64,000 bases of DNA from Chromatiales bacterium (GTDB lineage: Bacteria; Pseudomonadota; Gammaproteobacteria; Steroidobacterales; GCA-2729495). Where the stretch lies: NCBI GenBank assembly GCA_016789885.1, contig JAEUPZ010000018.1:117343-181342 (forward strand). The letters are read 5' to 3'. Each line of letters begins with the position of its first letter. Position 1 is the stretch's first letter. A program made the translations under genes and the position numbers. Of this stretch, positions 55,309 to 63,543 are shown piece after piece. The notes under the pieces are model-generated. The model did not search any database. It had not been told where the DNA came from and saw only the letters and a program-made list of their open reading frames with translations.

Positions 55309-56513
55309 GCTGCCTTACGCGACCGCAGCGCGTAGGCCGCGACCACCTGCCGCGCGATTTGCTCCCACGTGTACTTCGCCTCAACCAGTCGCCTCGCGTT
55401 GGCCGCAAGTTCCATCCTTCGCTGCGGGCTTCTGTGTAGGGCGGTCAAGCTATCTGCAAACGCGCATGCGTCCAGGGGGCAGATCACACCTGCGTTCGCC
55501 GCCGCGAGCTCTGGGAAGTTGCACTGCTCCGAGATCACCACGGTCGTCTCTGACGCCATGGCTTCCAGCACTGCGATGCTGAAGGCCTCACCGCGACTCG
55601 GCAAGCAGAAGATCTCCGCATCACCGAAGGCGGCCAGTTTATCCACCCCGTACACCGGACCCACAAAGCGAACACGGCCAGTAATCCGCTCCGTAGCAAC
55701 CTGCTTTTCCGCTGCAGACAACGCACCTTCATCGGGGCCCGCGATGACAAGATCGATGTCTGGGTCGGTACGCGCCAGCACCGCGAACGCACTGATGAGA
55801 ATATCGAGGCCCTTGTTTGGATGAAGCCGCCCGAGGAACAGGATGAAGGGCCGCTCTGCTGCAAGACCAAACCGCTGCCGGAACGCACCGGGGCGGGGAC
55901 GCTCACCCTGCGGCGTAACTGGGGCCCCATTGCCGACAATCACCGGATCCGCGCCAATATCGAGCCGCGCTATTTCGGCAGCCTCCGTCGCCGTCAGGGC
56001 GTGAATGAATGCTGCTCTAGCAATCACGTCCCGCCAGACCACCCTCAGGGCGACAGCCTTCTTGAGCGCCTTCTGCCGCAGGCTCCATGAGTTGAGGGTC
56101 CCGTGCGGAGAGATCACATATGGCACCCCTAGCTGCCTCGCCGCGTAGGCGACCTGCAGCAGAAATGGCTGCCATAGGTCATGTATGTGGACGATGTCAA
56201 CGCCCGCCAGGTGTTCGCTGTAATCGCCTTGCCGCATTAGCAGAGCCGCCATCAGGCTCGTCGGCGACGTTTTGACCCAACGGACCGAAACCCGCTCGAA
56301 GCCAGGCGGGTTATCGGAAGCTTCGACTGTATGCCCCACTCCACCGCCAGGACATGGAACCACGATGGTGACGTCGTGGCCTAGATTGGCTTGGGCAGCT
56401 GCGAGCGACTGCACACTACTGGCGGGCCCGCCGTAATCGAGATCAAGAGACAGCAGTGCGTGCACAATCTTCAATGGCTGAATCCTCTCGGCCGGTAGCT
56501 CTCGACCCCGCAT
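55299..56513 (-). CDS. Glycosyltransferase family 4
   Basis: 404 residues from ATG at 56513 (MRGRELPAERIQPLKIVHAL). The acceptor domain is GGPASSVQSLAAAQANLGHD with VDIVHIHDLWQPFLLQ and PYVISPHGTLNSWSLRQKAL. The donor domain is PFILFLGRLHPNKGLDILIS, AEIFCLPSRGEAFSIAVLEA and MASETTVVISEQCNFPEL. It is similar to the PssA/WcaL-type GT4 enzymes of exopolysaccharide loci. It is co-directional with and overlaps the flippase gene. Confidence 0.92.
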   Translation of the reverse strand: MRGRELPAERIQPLKIVHALLSLDLDYGGPASSVQSLAAAQANLGHDVTIVVPCPGGGVGHTVEASDNPPGFERVSVRWVKTSPTSLMAALLMRQGDYSEHLAGVDIVHIHDLWQPFLLQVAYAARQLGVPYVISPHGTLNSWSLRQKALKKAVALRVVWRDVIARAAFIHALTATEAAEIARLDIGADPVIVGNGAPVTPQGERPRPGAFRQRFGLAAERPFILFLGRLHPNKGLDILISAFAVLARTDPDIDLVIAGPDEGALSAAEKQVATERITGRVRFVGPVYGVDKLAAFGDAEIFCLPSRGEAFSIAVLEAMASETTVVISEQCNFPELAAANAGVICPLDACAFADSLTALHRSPQRRMELAANARRLVEAKYTWEQIARQVVAAYALRSRKAACS

Positions 56514-56681
56514 TCTTGAGCCCCGGCACACGACGGGCACCCGCCACCGGAGCGACACTGATTCCGTGAGCGGCCCGTACCGACGGAGCACCCGAAGGGC
56601 TTACACTGTAAATGCGCTACGGTCTGCGCATATGCGCCGTTCTCGGGCTGCCATTTCTGATCAGTCGAAGAGCACACCAAC

Positions 56682-57821
56682 ATGGGAGCACTAACAAAGG
56701 CCTACCGCTTCGCATCCATTTATGGGATTTCGAGAACTGTGTTCAAGGCACTGGGCCGCCTGCGACTCCCAGTCAGCCTCCCGACACTCGGATCACGGCG
56801 CGATATAGGCATGATCGGCTGTGGGCAATACGCGTTCGCAACTATCGGCTACTTTCTTTGGCGTCGTTTCGGCAGATGCGTCTCGATGTGCTACGACATC
56901 GACGATGCCGCGACGAGATCATTCGCGCGCTTTTACTCGGCGACGGTTTGCAGCCACGCCGACGTGCTGATCCAGTCGCCCAACATATCGACAGTGTTTA
57001 TCGCATCCAATCACGCCTCCCATGCTGACTACGCGATTCGTGCCCTGACTGCCGGCAAGACCGTCTATGTCGAGAAGCCGGTCGCAGTAACAATGGATCA
57101 GCTGCGGGACCTCCGACTTGCGGTCGGCCGATCCACCAGATCAATCTCATTCGGATTCAATAGGCCATTTTCCAAAGCCGTTTCACTGATTCGTACCGCA
57201 TTCCCAGCCTCGGCGTCACCCATGACTCTTTCGTGCTTCATAACCGGGCATGTTCTGCGACCTGACCACTGGTATCGCCGACCCGAGGAAGGGACACGCA
57301 TTTGTGGCAACGTCGCACACTGGCTCGATCTTGCAGTTCACATACTGTCTTGGCGAGGCCTGCCCGACCGCTGGACCATCGCGCTGCGTGCAGCCTCAGC
57401 GGACGTTCTGGATGACAATGTAGCCATCACACTGACCAGTGAGCGAGGCGACCTGATAAGCATCGTCCTGACGTCCCGGGCGGAGCCCTTCGAAGGCATC
57501 AATGAAACAATCAATCTTCAAGTAGAGGACCTCATCGTCAAGATCGATGACTTCAGAGAGATGAAACTCTGGCGAGGAGAGATGTACCGGAAACACCGGT
57601 TTCGGCCGAAGGACGTTGGGCACGCCAAGGCCGTGATGCAACCGTTCGACAACCCCGGACGAGACTGGGCCGAGATCGAGGCCTCAGCACTACTGATGCT
57701 TCACATAAAGGAGATGGTCGAATCGGGCACGCAGGACTCCACCTTCTCGTTCCTCGAGGCGCAAACTTTGCTGACATCTGCCGATACGAACCCCGGGCGC
57801 GACCGCTACGATGTACCTTGA
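56682..57821 (+). CDS. Gfo/Idh/MocA-family oxidoreductase
   Basis: 379 residues. The Rossmann domain is RDIGMIGCGQYAFATIGYFL, with NISTVFIASNHASHADYAIR and KTVYVEKPVAVTMDQL containing the conserved EKP. The C-terminal sheet domain has GTRICGNVAHWLDLAVHILS. It acts on a nucleotide sugar or inositol-type substrate. It resembles the second half of the fusion protein at 46875-49031, so the locus holds two members. GAAGAG precedes the ATG. Its 3' end overlaps the convergent ATPase gene by 16 bases. Confidence 0.9.
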   Translation: MGALTKAYRFASIYGISRTVFKALGRLRLPVSLPTLGSRRDIGMIGCGQYAFATIGYFLWRRFGRCVSMCYDIDDAATRSFARFYSATVCSHADVLIQSPNISTVFIASNHASHADYAIRALTAGKTVYVEKPVAVTMDQLRDLRLAVGRSTRSISFGFNRPFSKAVSLIRTAFPASASPMTLSCFITGHVLRPDHWYRRPEEGTRICGNVAHWLDLAVHILSWRGLPDRWTIALRAASADVLDDNVAITLTSERGDLISIVLTSRAEPFEGINETINLQVEDLIVKIDDFREMKLWRGEMYRKHRFRPKDVGHAKAVMQPFDNPGRDWAEIEASALLMLHIKEMVESGTQDSTFSFLEAQTLLTSADTNPGRDRYDVP

Positions 57822-58669
57822 CGCGCCGACAGTGTCACCACGTCATCGGCGAGCCCGCCCGGCAACCCCATCATTCCCCGATCCTCCTGCACGGCATCCA
57901 TCACCGCGGTATCGATCCGCGGTTTCCCTTCCGAGAATCCATAGACCAGCGCCAGGTCGCACAGCGTATTGATGAGCCGGGGCACCCCACCGCTCGACTC
58001 GAACACGCGTTCGATGGCCTCCGGCAGGAACAGGTCAGGATCGCCGCCGGCAACCTGCAGGCGGTGACGGACGTAGGCCTCAGTCTCTTCGCGCGTTAGG
58101 GAGCGCAGGTGATACGCGACCGACACACGCTGAGTCAGCTGGCGCAGTTCGGGCTTCTTGAGCAGGTCCCGCAACTCCGGCTGCCCCACCAGGATGGTGT
58201 GCAGCAGGTAGCTCTTCTGGGCATTGACGTTGGAGAGCATGCGCACCTCCTCGAGCCCCTGCACGCCGAGGTTCTGGGCCTCGTCGACGATGAGCACCAC
58301 CGGGCGCCCGGCCGCATACTCGCTGATGAGGAACTGCACGAACTCGTCGTACAGCTCGACCTTGCTCTTGCCTTTATAGGGCAGGCCGTAGGCCATCATT
58401 ATCCATTCGGCCATGTCGCCGAAGGAGTTGGTGGTAAAGGTGATGAGGCCCACGGTTACGCCGGTGGTCATCTCGTCCAGCAGCCGGTTCACGAGGGTGG
58501 TCTTGCCGCTGCCCACCTCGCCGCTCACCACGGTGAAGCCGGCGCGGTTGGCGATGCTGTAGCGGAGCAGGGTCAGCGCCGTGCGGTGCCCCTTCGACAG
58601 GTACAGGAACGACGGGTCCGGCAGCAGCGCGAAGGGCCGTTCCTTGAACCCGTAGAAACTCTCGTACAT
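57806..58669 (-). CDS. XrtA/PEP-CTERM system-associated AAA ATPase (ExeA-like)
   Basis: 287 residues, MYESFYGFKERPFALLPDPS at the start. Walker A is VVSGEVGSGKTTLVNRLLDE and Walker B is RPVVLIVDEAQNLGV. GGVPRLINTLCDLALVYGF is the C-terminal sensor region. It belongs to the ExeA/GspA-like AAA family. The short cytoplasmic form next to a BY-kinase and chain-length protein is the one found in exosortase-A exopolysaccharide loci. It is the third gene of the operon that starts at 61471. Confidence 0.92.
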   Translation of the reverse strand: MYESFYGFKERPFALLPDPSFLYLSKGHRTALTLLRYSIANRAGFTVVSGEVGSGKTTLVNRLLDEMTTGVTVGLITFTTNSFGDMAEWIMMAYGLPYKGKSKVELYDEFVQFLISEYAAGRPVVLIVDEAQNLGVQGLEEVRMLSNVNAQKSYLLHTILVGQPELRDLLKKPELRQLTQRVSVAYHLRSLTREETEAYVRHRLQVAGGDPDLFLPEAIERVFESSGGVPRLINTLCDLALVYGFSEGKPRIDTAVMDAVQEDRGMMGLPGGLADDVVTLSARQGTS

Positions 58670-58744
58670 CGGCTGCGGTCCTTGAAGGCTCGTGTTGCGG
58701 CGGGGATTTCGGCCGCGCCGACCGGGCCCCGCAGGCGTAGTGCG

Positions 58745-59692
58745 TCAGGCGGTCTCGGCAGTTCCCTTGCTGAAGAACCCGCGCTTTTCCTTGGGCGCTC
58801 CGTACCCGTAGCCGTAGCCGGCCGACTGGGTGTCGGAACGGTTCAGCACGGTGCCGAGCAGCGGCGTGCCCTTGAGCAGGTCGTAGGCCTTCTGCAGGTC
58901 TTCCTTCCGCGTATTGCCGGCCTCGGCCACCATCAGCACGGAGTCCGTGTACGGCGCGAACGACAGCGCGTCGTCGGCCGCCAGGATCGGCGGGAGGTCG
59001 AACACGACGATGCGGTCGGGGTAGCGGCTCTTGAGTTCGTTGACCAGCGCCACCATGCGCGGGCTGCGCAGCGTTTCGGCCGAGTTCACCACGGCCTCGC
59101 GGCCCGGCAGCACCACCAGGCGCTCTATCCCAGGCGAAAACAGGATCTGGTGCAGCGGCATCTCGGTCTTCAGGTAGTCCGAAAGCCCCTGCTCCGGCTC
59201 GTAGCTGAAGTAGCGGTGCACGCTGGGCGAGCGCAGGTCCAGGTCCACCAGCAGCACGGTGCTGCTGACCTCGGCCGCGAGGCTGATCGCCAGGTTGATG
59301 GCCGTCAGCGTCTTGCCGCAGCCGCTGGCCGGGCCCGTCACGGCGACGGAGTTCCAGCCGTTGTTGCGCAGCGTCTGCAGCACCCGGGTGCGCAGCATGC
59401 GGTAAGCCTCGCGGTTCTTGTGGCCGGGCACCGCGGCGATCAGGCGGCTGGCCAGCAGCGTCTCCTGCGGCACGTCCACCACCTTCGTCAGCCGGTACCG
59501 CAGCCCAGTGCCCGACAGGTCGGCAGCCGGCGCCATGGGCTGTACGGTGGGCAGCGCGGTGCCGTCGGCCGCCACGGCCGTCGCCGTGCTGGCGGCTGGC
59601 GTCGCGGCCGGGGCCGGTGCGGCAGCGCCGTCGGCGGCGAGCTTCGCCCGCTCCTGGTTGGCCAGTTCGAGTGCTTTGCGGATTCTTTCCAT
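58745..59692 (-). CDS. Exopolysaccharide tyrosine autokinase (BY-kinase, CpsD/CapB type)
   Basis: 315 residues. An Ala-rich N-terminal linker leads to Walker A (AVTGPASGCGKTLTAINL), Walker A' (VLLVDLDLRSPSVHRYF) and Walker B (RIVVFDLPPILAADDAL). A short C-terminal Tyr cluster, AGYGYGYG, is the autophosphorylation tail. It works with the chain-length protein encoded just upstream (18 bases apart) to control polymer length and export. Confidence 0.94.
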   Translation of the reverse strand: MERIRKALELANQERAKLAADGAAAPAPAATPAASTATAVAADGTALPTVQPMAPAADLSGTGLRYRLTKVVDVPQETLLASRLIAAVPGHKNREAYRMLRTRVLQTLRNNGWNSVAVTGPASGCGKTLTAINLAISLAAEVSSTVLLVDLDLRSPSVHRYFSYEPEQGLSDYLKTEMPLHQILFSPGIERLVVLPGREAVVNSAETLRSPRMVALVNELKSRYPDRIVVFDLPPILAADDALSFAPYTDSVLMVAEAGNTRKEDLQKAYDLLKGTPLLGTVLNRSDTQSAGYGYGYGAPKEKRGFFSKGTAETA

Positions 59693-59710
59693 GGCGTTGT
59701 ACCGGCTTTC

Positions 59711-61471
59711 TTACATGCCGAGCTTGCGAAGGATGACGTACCAGGCCACGTCGAGCGGAATGACGAGGAAGTGCACCAGCACGCCGGCGATGAGCAGCAG
59801 GCCCGGCGCGATGAAGAGCGCCGTCGTTCGCACCCGGGTGTCGTGGACGCGGTCTTCCTCGGTCTCGATGAAGGGAATCTCGGCGATCGGCGGCGCCCCC
59901 TGCACGCGCTCCACGACCCGGGCGCTCGTCACCGACTGGTCCATCGACTCGGCCACCTGCGGCCAGCCCAGGCCCACGGCCAGCACCAGCACCAGCAGCA
60001 GCGCCAGCAGCACCGGGCGGTTCGGGCTCGACGGCAGCAGCGGCAGGTCCGGCGGCTCCACCAGGGTGAAGCGCTCGCCCTTGCTCTGGGTCTCGAGCGC
60101 CTGGCCCATCTTGGCCGTGAAGGCGCGCTCGCGGGCGGCCTGGTAGCTGGCGTTCGCCGTGTTCAGCTGGCGGTAGAGGGCCGAGAGGTCCTTCTCGACG
60201 TCCGACGACCGCAGGGTCTTGCGCTCGAGGTCGGCGCGCTTGGCGCGCAGTTCCGCCTGCTTGGCCCGCAGCGAGCGCTCGTTCGACTCGAGGGTGTCGC
60301 GCTGGCCCTTCACCTGCACGTAGGCCGGGTTCGTGGCCCGCAGGCTGCCCATGTCGGTGCCCGTCGAGGCCGTCGACCGCGTCTCGAGCGATGCCACGCG
60401 CCGCTCCAGGGCCTGCACCTCGGGGTGGCCGGGACCGTAGCTCTCGCGGGCCTTGGCCAGCTCCGTACGGGCGGCGGCAAGATCAGCGTTGACGTTGGTC
60501 AGGTCAAGATTCGCGCCGAGCTGGGCCTGCACGGCGGCGAGGTCCCGCTTGGTCCGCACCACGTCCGGGTGGTCGGCGCTGTAGCGGCCTTCCATCATGG
60601 CGAGCTGGGTCTGCAGGGCCTTGAGCTGCTCCTCCGGCGCCACCACCGGCTTGCCGTCGGGCAGCACCGTGGTGGCCACGGGGCTCAGGCTCGCCAGCTG
60701 GGCGTCGAGCATGATCTTGTTCTCGGTGAGCGACTGGATCTGCCGGTCGATCTCGAGGATGTCGCGGTCCAGCGCCGAGATGTTCTGCATGTTGAAGTTG
60801 ACGAGCTCAGGCAAGGCCCCCTCGTTAGCCTGCTTGATGGCGGCGATCTGCGCCTCGAGCCCCTTGACCTCGGCGTCGAGCCGGTCCACCTCTTCCTGCA
60901 TGAACTGGCTGGTCTGGGCCGTCTGCTCGGTGCGGGCCCGCACGTTCTCGGCGAGGTACAGCGACACCAGCTCGTTGGCCACCTGCCGCGCCGTGCCCGG
61001 GCTCTCGTGCTCGAAGGCGAGGCGGAAGGCGATGGTCGTGTTGACCTGCTGCGGGCCCCGCTGCTGCTGGCCCTGCTGCACGTCGATGATGTCGATCTTC
61101 ATGTCCTGTTCGACGTCGGGCACCAGCAGCAGCGTCGGCAGGTACTTGCGCTCGTCGGGGAAGAGGTCGAACTTCTCGATGATGTTGGCCAGGTTCGTGC
61201 GGGTCATGACCCGCTGGTTGATGTACTGCACCTGGCGGGCGGCGAAGGTGGTCACCGTGGTGGGCACCAGGCCCGGCGGCACCTCGGGATCTTCGATCAG
61301 GATGACCGCCGACGAGGTGTAGGCGTTGGGCCACAGGAAGATGCCGAGCAGCCCCGCCACCAGGATGCCGGTGGCGAGCAGGATCGCGGGCTTGCGGCGC
61401 CGCTTGAGGGCGTCGAGGTAGTCCGCGAAGGTGCGGCTCTCTTCTTCGGGCAGGGCAATCTCGTAGGCCAT
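59711..61471 (-). CDS. Polysaccharide chain-length determinant (Wzz/GumC type, XrtA system)
   Basis: 586 residues. An N-terminal membrane segment (PAILLATGILVAGLLGIFLW) is followed by a Wzz domain (YTSSAVILIEDPEVPP). A long periplasmic coiled coil comes next (VDRLDAEVKGLEAQIAAIKQ, LRAKQAELRAKRADLERKTL). The Pro-rich PPDLPLLPSSPNRPVLLALL leads into the second membrane segment, and a third hydrophobic stretch lies at the end. It sets polymer length with the BY-kinase. No outer-membrane exporter (Wza) gene precedes it here, so that gene must lie elsewhere. Confidence 0.93.
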   Translation of the reverse strand: MAYEIALPEEESRTFADYLDALKRRRKPAILLATGILVAGLLGIFLWPNAYTSSAVILIEDPEVPPGLVPTTVTTFAARQVQYINQRVMTRTNLANIIEKFDLFPDERKYLPTLLLVPDVEQDMKIDIIDVQQGQQQRGPQQVNTTIAFRLAFEHESPGTARQVANELVSLYLAENVRARTEQTAQTSQFMQEEVDRLDAEVKGLEAQIAAIKQANEGALPELVNFNMQNISALDRDILEIDRQIQSLTENKIMLDAQLASLSPVATTVLPDGKPVVAPEEQLKALQTQLAMMEGRYSADHPDVVRTKRDLAAVQAQLGANLDLTNVNADLAAARTELAKARESYGPGHPEVQALERRVASLETRSTASTGTDMGSLRATNPAYVQVKGQRDTLESNERSLRAKQAELRAKRADLERKTLRSSDVEKDLSALYRQLNTANASYQAARERAFTAKMGQALETQSKGERFTLVEPPDLPLLPSSPNRPVLLALLLVLVLAVGLGWPQVAESMDQSVTSARVVERVQGAPPIAEIPFIETEEDRVHDTRVRTTALFIAPGLLLIAGVLVHFLVIPLDVAWYVILRKLGM

Positions 61472-61610
61472 GAGCGGTGCTCTTGTTGTGTGACCGGTGC
61501 CGGCCAGGGCCGGCCTTGTGCGTTGGGGAATGCTAGCGGCGGCGTGTTACGGGGTATGTGAACGGCCCCCCAGATGTGCGCCGCAAGCACTTGATTGAGT
61601 GTAGCACCGG

Positions 61611-61763
61611 GGTTTCGGGGGGAAGTTACCGGGAGTTCATGGCGGGGGTGGGGGTGGTGCCGGGGGCAGGGCCGGCCCGGGGGGCGGCGGTGGGCTGGGC
61701 AGACCTAAGGCGCGTGGCTGAAGGGGTGGGAGGGGGCTGGGGGTCCGGGGGGACCGGGATGAC
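61611..61763 (+). other. G-rich intergenic tract with quadruplex-like G-runs
   Basis: The upstream region of the chain-length gene (61472-61763) has no supportable gene. Its right half carries many runs of three to six G on the plus strand (for example GGGGGTGGGGGTGGTGCC), which could fold into G-quadruplexes. No promoter could be set with confidence. Confidence 0.5.
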
Positions 61764-62060
61764 TCAGGTACGCCTACCCCACCGGGCGGGGTCGCGGCGT
61801 GCGTGGAATACCGCCAGAACGACCAGCAACTCCGGTTCGGTGATGAAGAACACGGAGTACGGGAACCGCCGGACCCTGACGCACCGGATGTCGCGCAGCA
61901 CCCGGGGGAACCTGAGAGGCGCCTCCGCCGCAGCCAGGATGGCCGAGTTGACCCGGGCCCGAAATGCCGCCCCCAGGCCTGGGCGCCGCGCCTCGTACCA
62001 CAGGGCAGCCTCTCGAAACTCGTGTTGCGCCGGGCGTCGGAAGACGACCCGTAACGTCAT
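61764..62060 (-). CDS. RelE/ParE-family toxin
   Basis: 98 residues. FRRPAQHEFREAALWYEARR, PGLGAAFRARVNSAILAAAE and RRFPYSVFFITEPELLVVLA are the ParE/RelE superfamily pattern. Its start overlaps the stop of the antitoxin gene by four bases. This pairing with a TIGR02574-type antitoxin is common in proteobacteria and acidobacteria. The target (ribosome-bound mRNA or gyrase) cannot be told by eye. Confidence 0.9.
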   Translation of the reverse strand: MTLRVVFRRPAQHEFREAALWYEARRPGLGAAFRARVNSAILAAAEAPLRFPRVLRDIRCVRVRRFPYSVFFITEPELLVVLAVFHARRDPARWGRRT

Positions 62061-62287
62061 TCCTTCAACTGCGCGCGCAGCGAGTGCATGACCTCTTCGA
62101 GGGGAACCACGTCATCGGGCGTAGCACGATGATCGGTCAAACGGCGATCAAGCTCGCCCGCCTGTGCAGGCGTCAGCGGCAGGTCGGCGCCCTCGGCCGC
62201 AATGCTGTCCCAGAGCTCTTCGACGAGCGCCAGGCGCTGGTTGACGTCCAGCTGGTCAAGGCCCAGAGACTTGAGCGTTACTGACAT
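62057..62287 (-). CDS. Addiction-module antitoxin (TIGR02574 family)
   Basis: 76 residues. LDVNQRLALVEELWDSIAAE and LTPAQAGELDRRLTDHRATP are the typical repeats of the putative addiction module component family that accompanies RelE/ParE toxins. It is first in a two-gene operon, overlapping the toxin gene by four bases. Confidence 0.9.
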   Translation of the reverse strand: MSVTLKSLGLDQLDVNQRLALVEELWDSIAAEGADLPLTPAQAGELDRRLTDHRATPDDVVPLEEVMHSLRAQLKE

Positions 62288-62296
62288 GGGGTTGAT

Positions 62297-62360
62297 CCTA
62301 CTCCCGCCGGCTGGCGGGGAGAACCCGCGTTTCAGGCTCTTTTGTCAGGTTTCGACGCCG
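62297..62360. repeat. TA-island hairpin repeat, copy 1
   Basis: CTACTCCCGCCGGCTGGCGG then GGAGAACCCGCGTTT. A CTCCCGC/GCGGGGAG stem heads the element. The same element in about three-quarters identical form is at 63476-63540. It lies just upstream of the TIGR02574-type antitoxin gene. Confidence 0.6.
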
Positions 62361-62374
62361 GTCCGGCGCGCCAG

Positions 62375-62419
62375 CCGACGACGAGGCCGGTATCCCGCGT
62401 CTCGTTCGGTTACGACCTC
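62375..62419 (-). pseudogene. hicB fragment (5' end), frameshifted
   Basis: On the minus strand GAGGTCGTAACC, then GAACGAGACGCGGGATACCG and GCCTCGTCGTCGG match the start of the intact hicB gene (63326-63369), which reads GAGCGAGACGCGGATACCGG. There is one inserted G in the fragment. The stop codon of the HigA-like gene (62410-62412) lies inside it, so recombination here created the end of that gene. Confidence 0.65.
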
Positions 62420-62769
62420 GCAGCTGCGCGTCGGCCGGTTACTCGTTTGCGCTTCGCGGTCGACTTCGGCTGGGCGGCCTGGTCGGCGGCCAGCAGGGTG
62501 ATCTTGACGCCCAGGCTGCGCAGCACCTTCAGGATGGTGTCGTACCGGGGCTTGGCGCCCGGTGACAGGGCCTTGTACAGGCTCTCGCGGCCGAGGCCGG
62601 CCTCGGCCGCGACGTTGGCCATGCCCTTGGCCCGGGCGGCGTCGCCCAGGGCGTCGAGGAACACGTCGGGGTTCGGGTCCTCGAGGGCAGCCGTGAGGTA
62701 CTCGCCGATGATTACGTCATTGGTGAGGTACTCGACCGGGTCGAAATCCCTGATTTTGACCTTCGGCAT
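62410..62769 (-). CDS. HigA-like antitoxin, solitary
   Basis: 119 residues from ATG at 62769. FDPVEYLTNDVIIGEYLTAA, LGDAARAKGMANVAAEAGLG and RESLYKALSPGAKPRYDTIL match the antitoxin at 25957-26265. A basic Ala/Arg/Lys tail (KSTAKRKRVTGRRAAARS) follows, its end formed in a hicB remnant. The expected toxin of the Gp49/HigB type is not found on either side. It may be a leftover antitoxin or may act on other toxins. Confidence 0.85.
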   Translation of the reverse strand: MPKVKIRDFDPVEYLTNDVIIGEYLTAALEDPNPDVFLDALGDAARAKGMANVAAEAGLGRESLYKALSPGAKPRYDTILKVLRSLGVKITLLAADQAAQPKSTAKRKRVTGRRAAARS

Positions 62770-62947
62770 CGTCTTGCTCCTCATCAACGGACTGCAGCAG
62801 GCGCCTCGCCTGCTCGATATCGCGGCGCAAGCACGCATTTGCGCATTCGACGTATCTGTTTGGATACAACGAATCAACCAGATGGTAGACGAATGGCCTC
62901 GGGGCCAGGCCGCGGGCAGCGGCCGGGCTGACCTGGCGCGGCTTCAA
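62717..62947 (-). CDS. Possible small gene coupled to hicA
   Basis: A 76-codon frame starting at a TTG that overlaps the hicA stop (TTGA). Its middle (PRPFVYHLVDSLYPNRYVEC, ACLRRDIEQARRLLQSVDEE) looks protein-like rather than G+C noise and is less Arg/Ala-rich than shadow frames nearby. Its end overlaps the start of the solitary antitoxin by 53 bases. I do not recognise the family. It may be a real small gene or a remnant of a lost toxin's neighbour. Confidence 0.35.
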   Translation of the reverse strand: MKPRQVSPAAARGLAPRPFVYHLVDSLYPNRYVECANACLRRDIEQARRLLQSVDEEQDDAEGQNQGFRPGRVPHQ

Positions 62948-63168
62948 CGGTGACGCAGGAATTCTTCGACATGCAGCCCGATATCCGCCGCGATCTTGCG
63001 AAGGAGCGTCGGCGGGATGTCGCGGCCAGCGTGGAAGGGAACGGTCGTGTTTCTGCCGTCTGGGTGGCGGAACTGCTTGTGCGAACCGCGTTGCCGGACT
63101 TCTACGAAACCCTGCTGTTGCAGAAGCTGTACAACCTCGCGCGGCCTGAGGACGGGGACGGACCCCAC
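62944..63168 (-). CDS. hicA: HicA-type mRNA interferase toxin
   Basis: 74 residues with GTG start three bases after the hicB stop. LRPREVVQLLQQQGFVEVRQ, RGSHKQFRHPDGRNTTVPFH and LLRKIAADIGLHVEEF are the double-stranded-RNA-binding-like fold of HicA; His30 in GSH is the catalytic residue. It cleaves mRNA when free of HicB. Confidence 0.92.
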   Translation of the reverse strand: MGSVPVLRPREVVQLLQQQGFVEVRQRGSHKQFRHPDGRNTTVPFHAGRDIPPTLLRKIAADIGLHVEEFLRHR

Positions 63169-63171
63169 GAC

Positions 63172-63381
63172 TTAGGCAACCTGGATTTTCCGGACGCCCA
63201 CAAATTCCGACTCGAACTGCGGCTCGCCATCTTCCAGCAGCATTTCGACGACCTCGCGGAGGTTCCGTTGGACTTCATCGACATCCGCGCCCTGGGTGTG
63301 CGCCCCGGGCCAGCCGGGCACGTACCCGACGAGCAGGCCGGTATCCGCGTCTCGCTCTATTACGACGTCGTAGGTACGCAT
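63172..63381 (-). CDS. hicB: HicB-type antitoxin
   Basis: 69 residues. YDVVIERDADTGLLVGYVPG and GAHTQGADVDEVQRNLREVV are the HicB partial RNase-H-like fold. The protein is short and lacks the C-terminal ribbon-helix-helix DNA-binding domain found in longer HicB proteins. The antitoxin-first order with hicA after three bases is common. A broken copy of its 5' end lies at 62375-62419. Confidence 0.9.
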   Translation of the reverse strand: MRTYDVVIERDADTGLLVGYVPGWPGAHTQGADVDEVQRNLREVVEMLLEDGEPQFESEFVGVRKIQVA

Positions 63382-63475
63382 CGCTGGCTTCCGGGTTCGA
63401 TCTCTGATCTCGACTCGTCATTACCGACGATCTGGCCGCTGACAGGAGTGACGGCAGGTACTTGCACAACTAATG

Positions 63476-63540
63476 CTACTCCCGCAGGTCGGCCGGGAGA
63501 ACCTGCGTTTACGGGCTTTCTGGCCAGATTTGCTGCCGGC
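63476..63540. repeat. TA-island hairpin repeat, copy 2
   Basis: CTACTCCCGCAGGTCGGCCG then GGAGAACCTGCGTTT, with a CTCCCG/CGGGAG stem at the head. It is similar to 62297-62360. It lies about 95 bases upstream of hicB and next to the phosphotransferase stop. Confidence 0.6.
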
Positions 63541-63543
63541 GCG

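Noticed and set aside
61764..63540. Integron cassette array carrying the toxin-antitoxin genes
   Set aside because: The hairpin repeats lack the GTTRRRY/RYYYAAC core sites of attC, and no integrase is seen.
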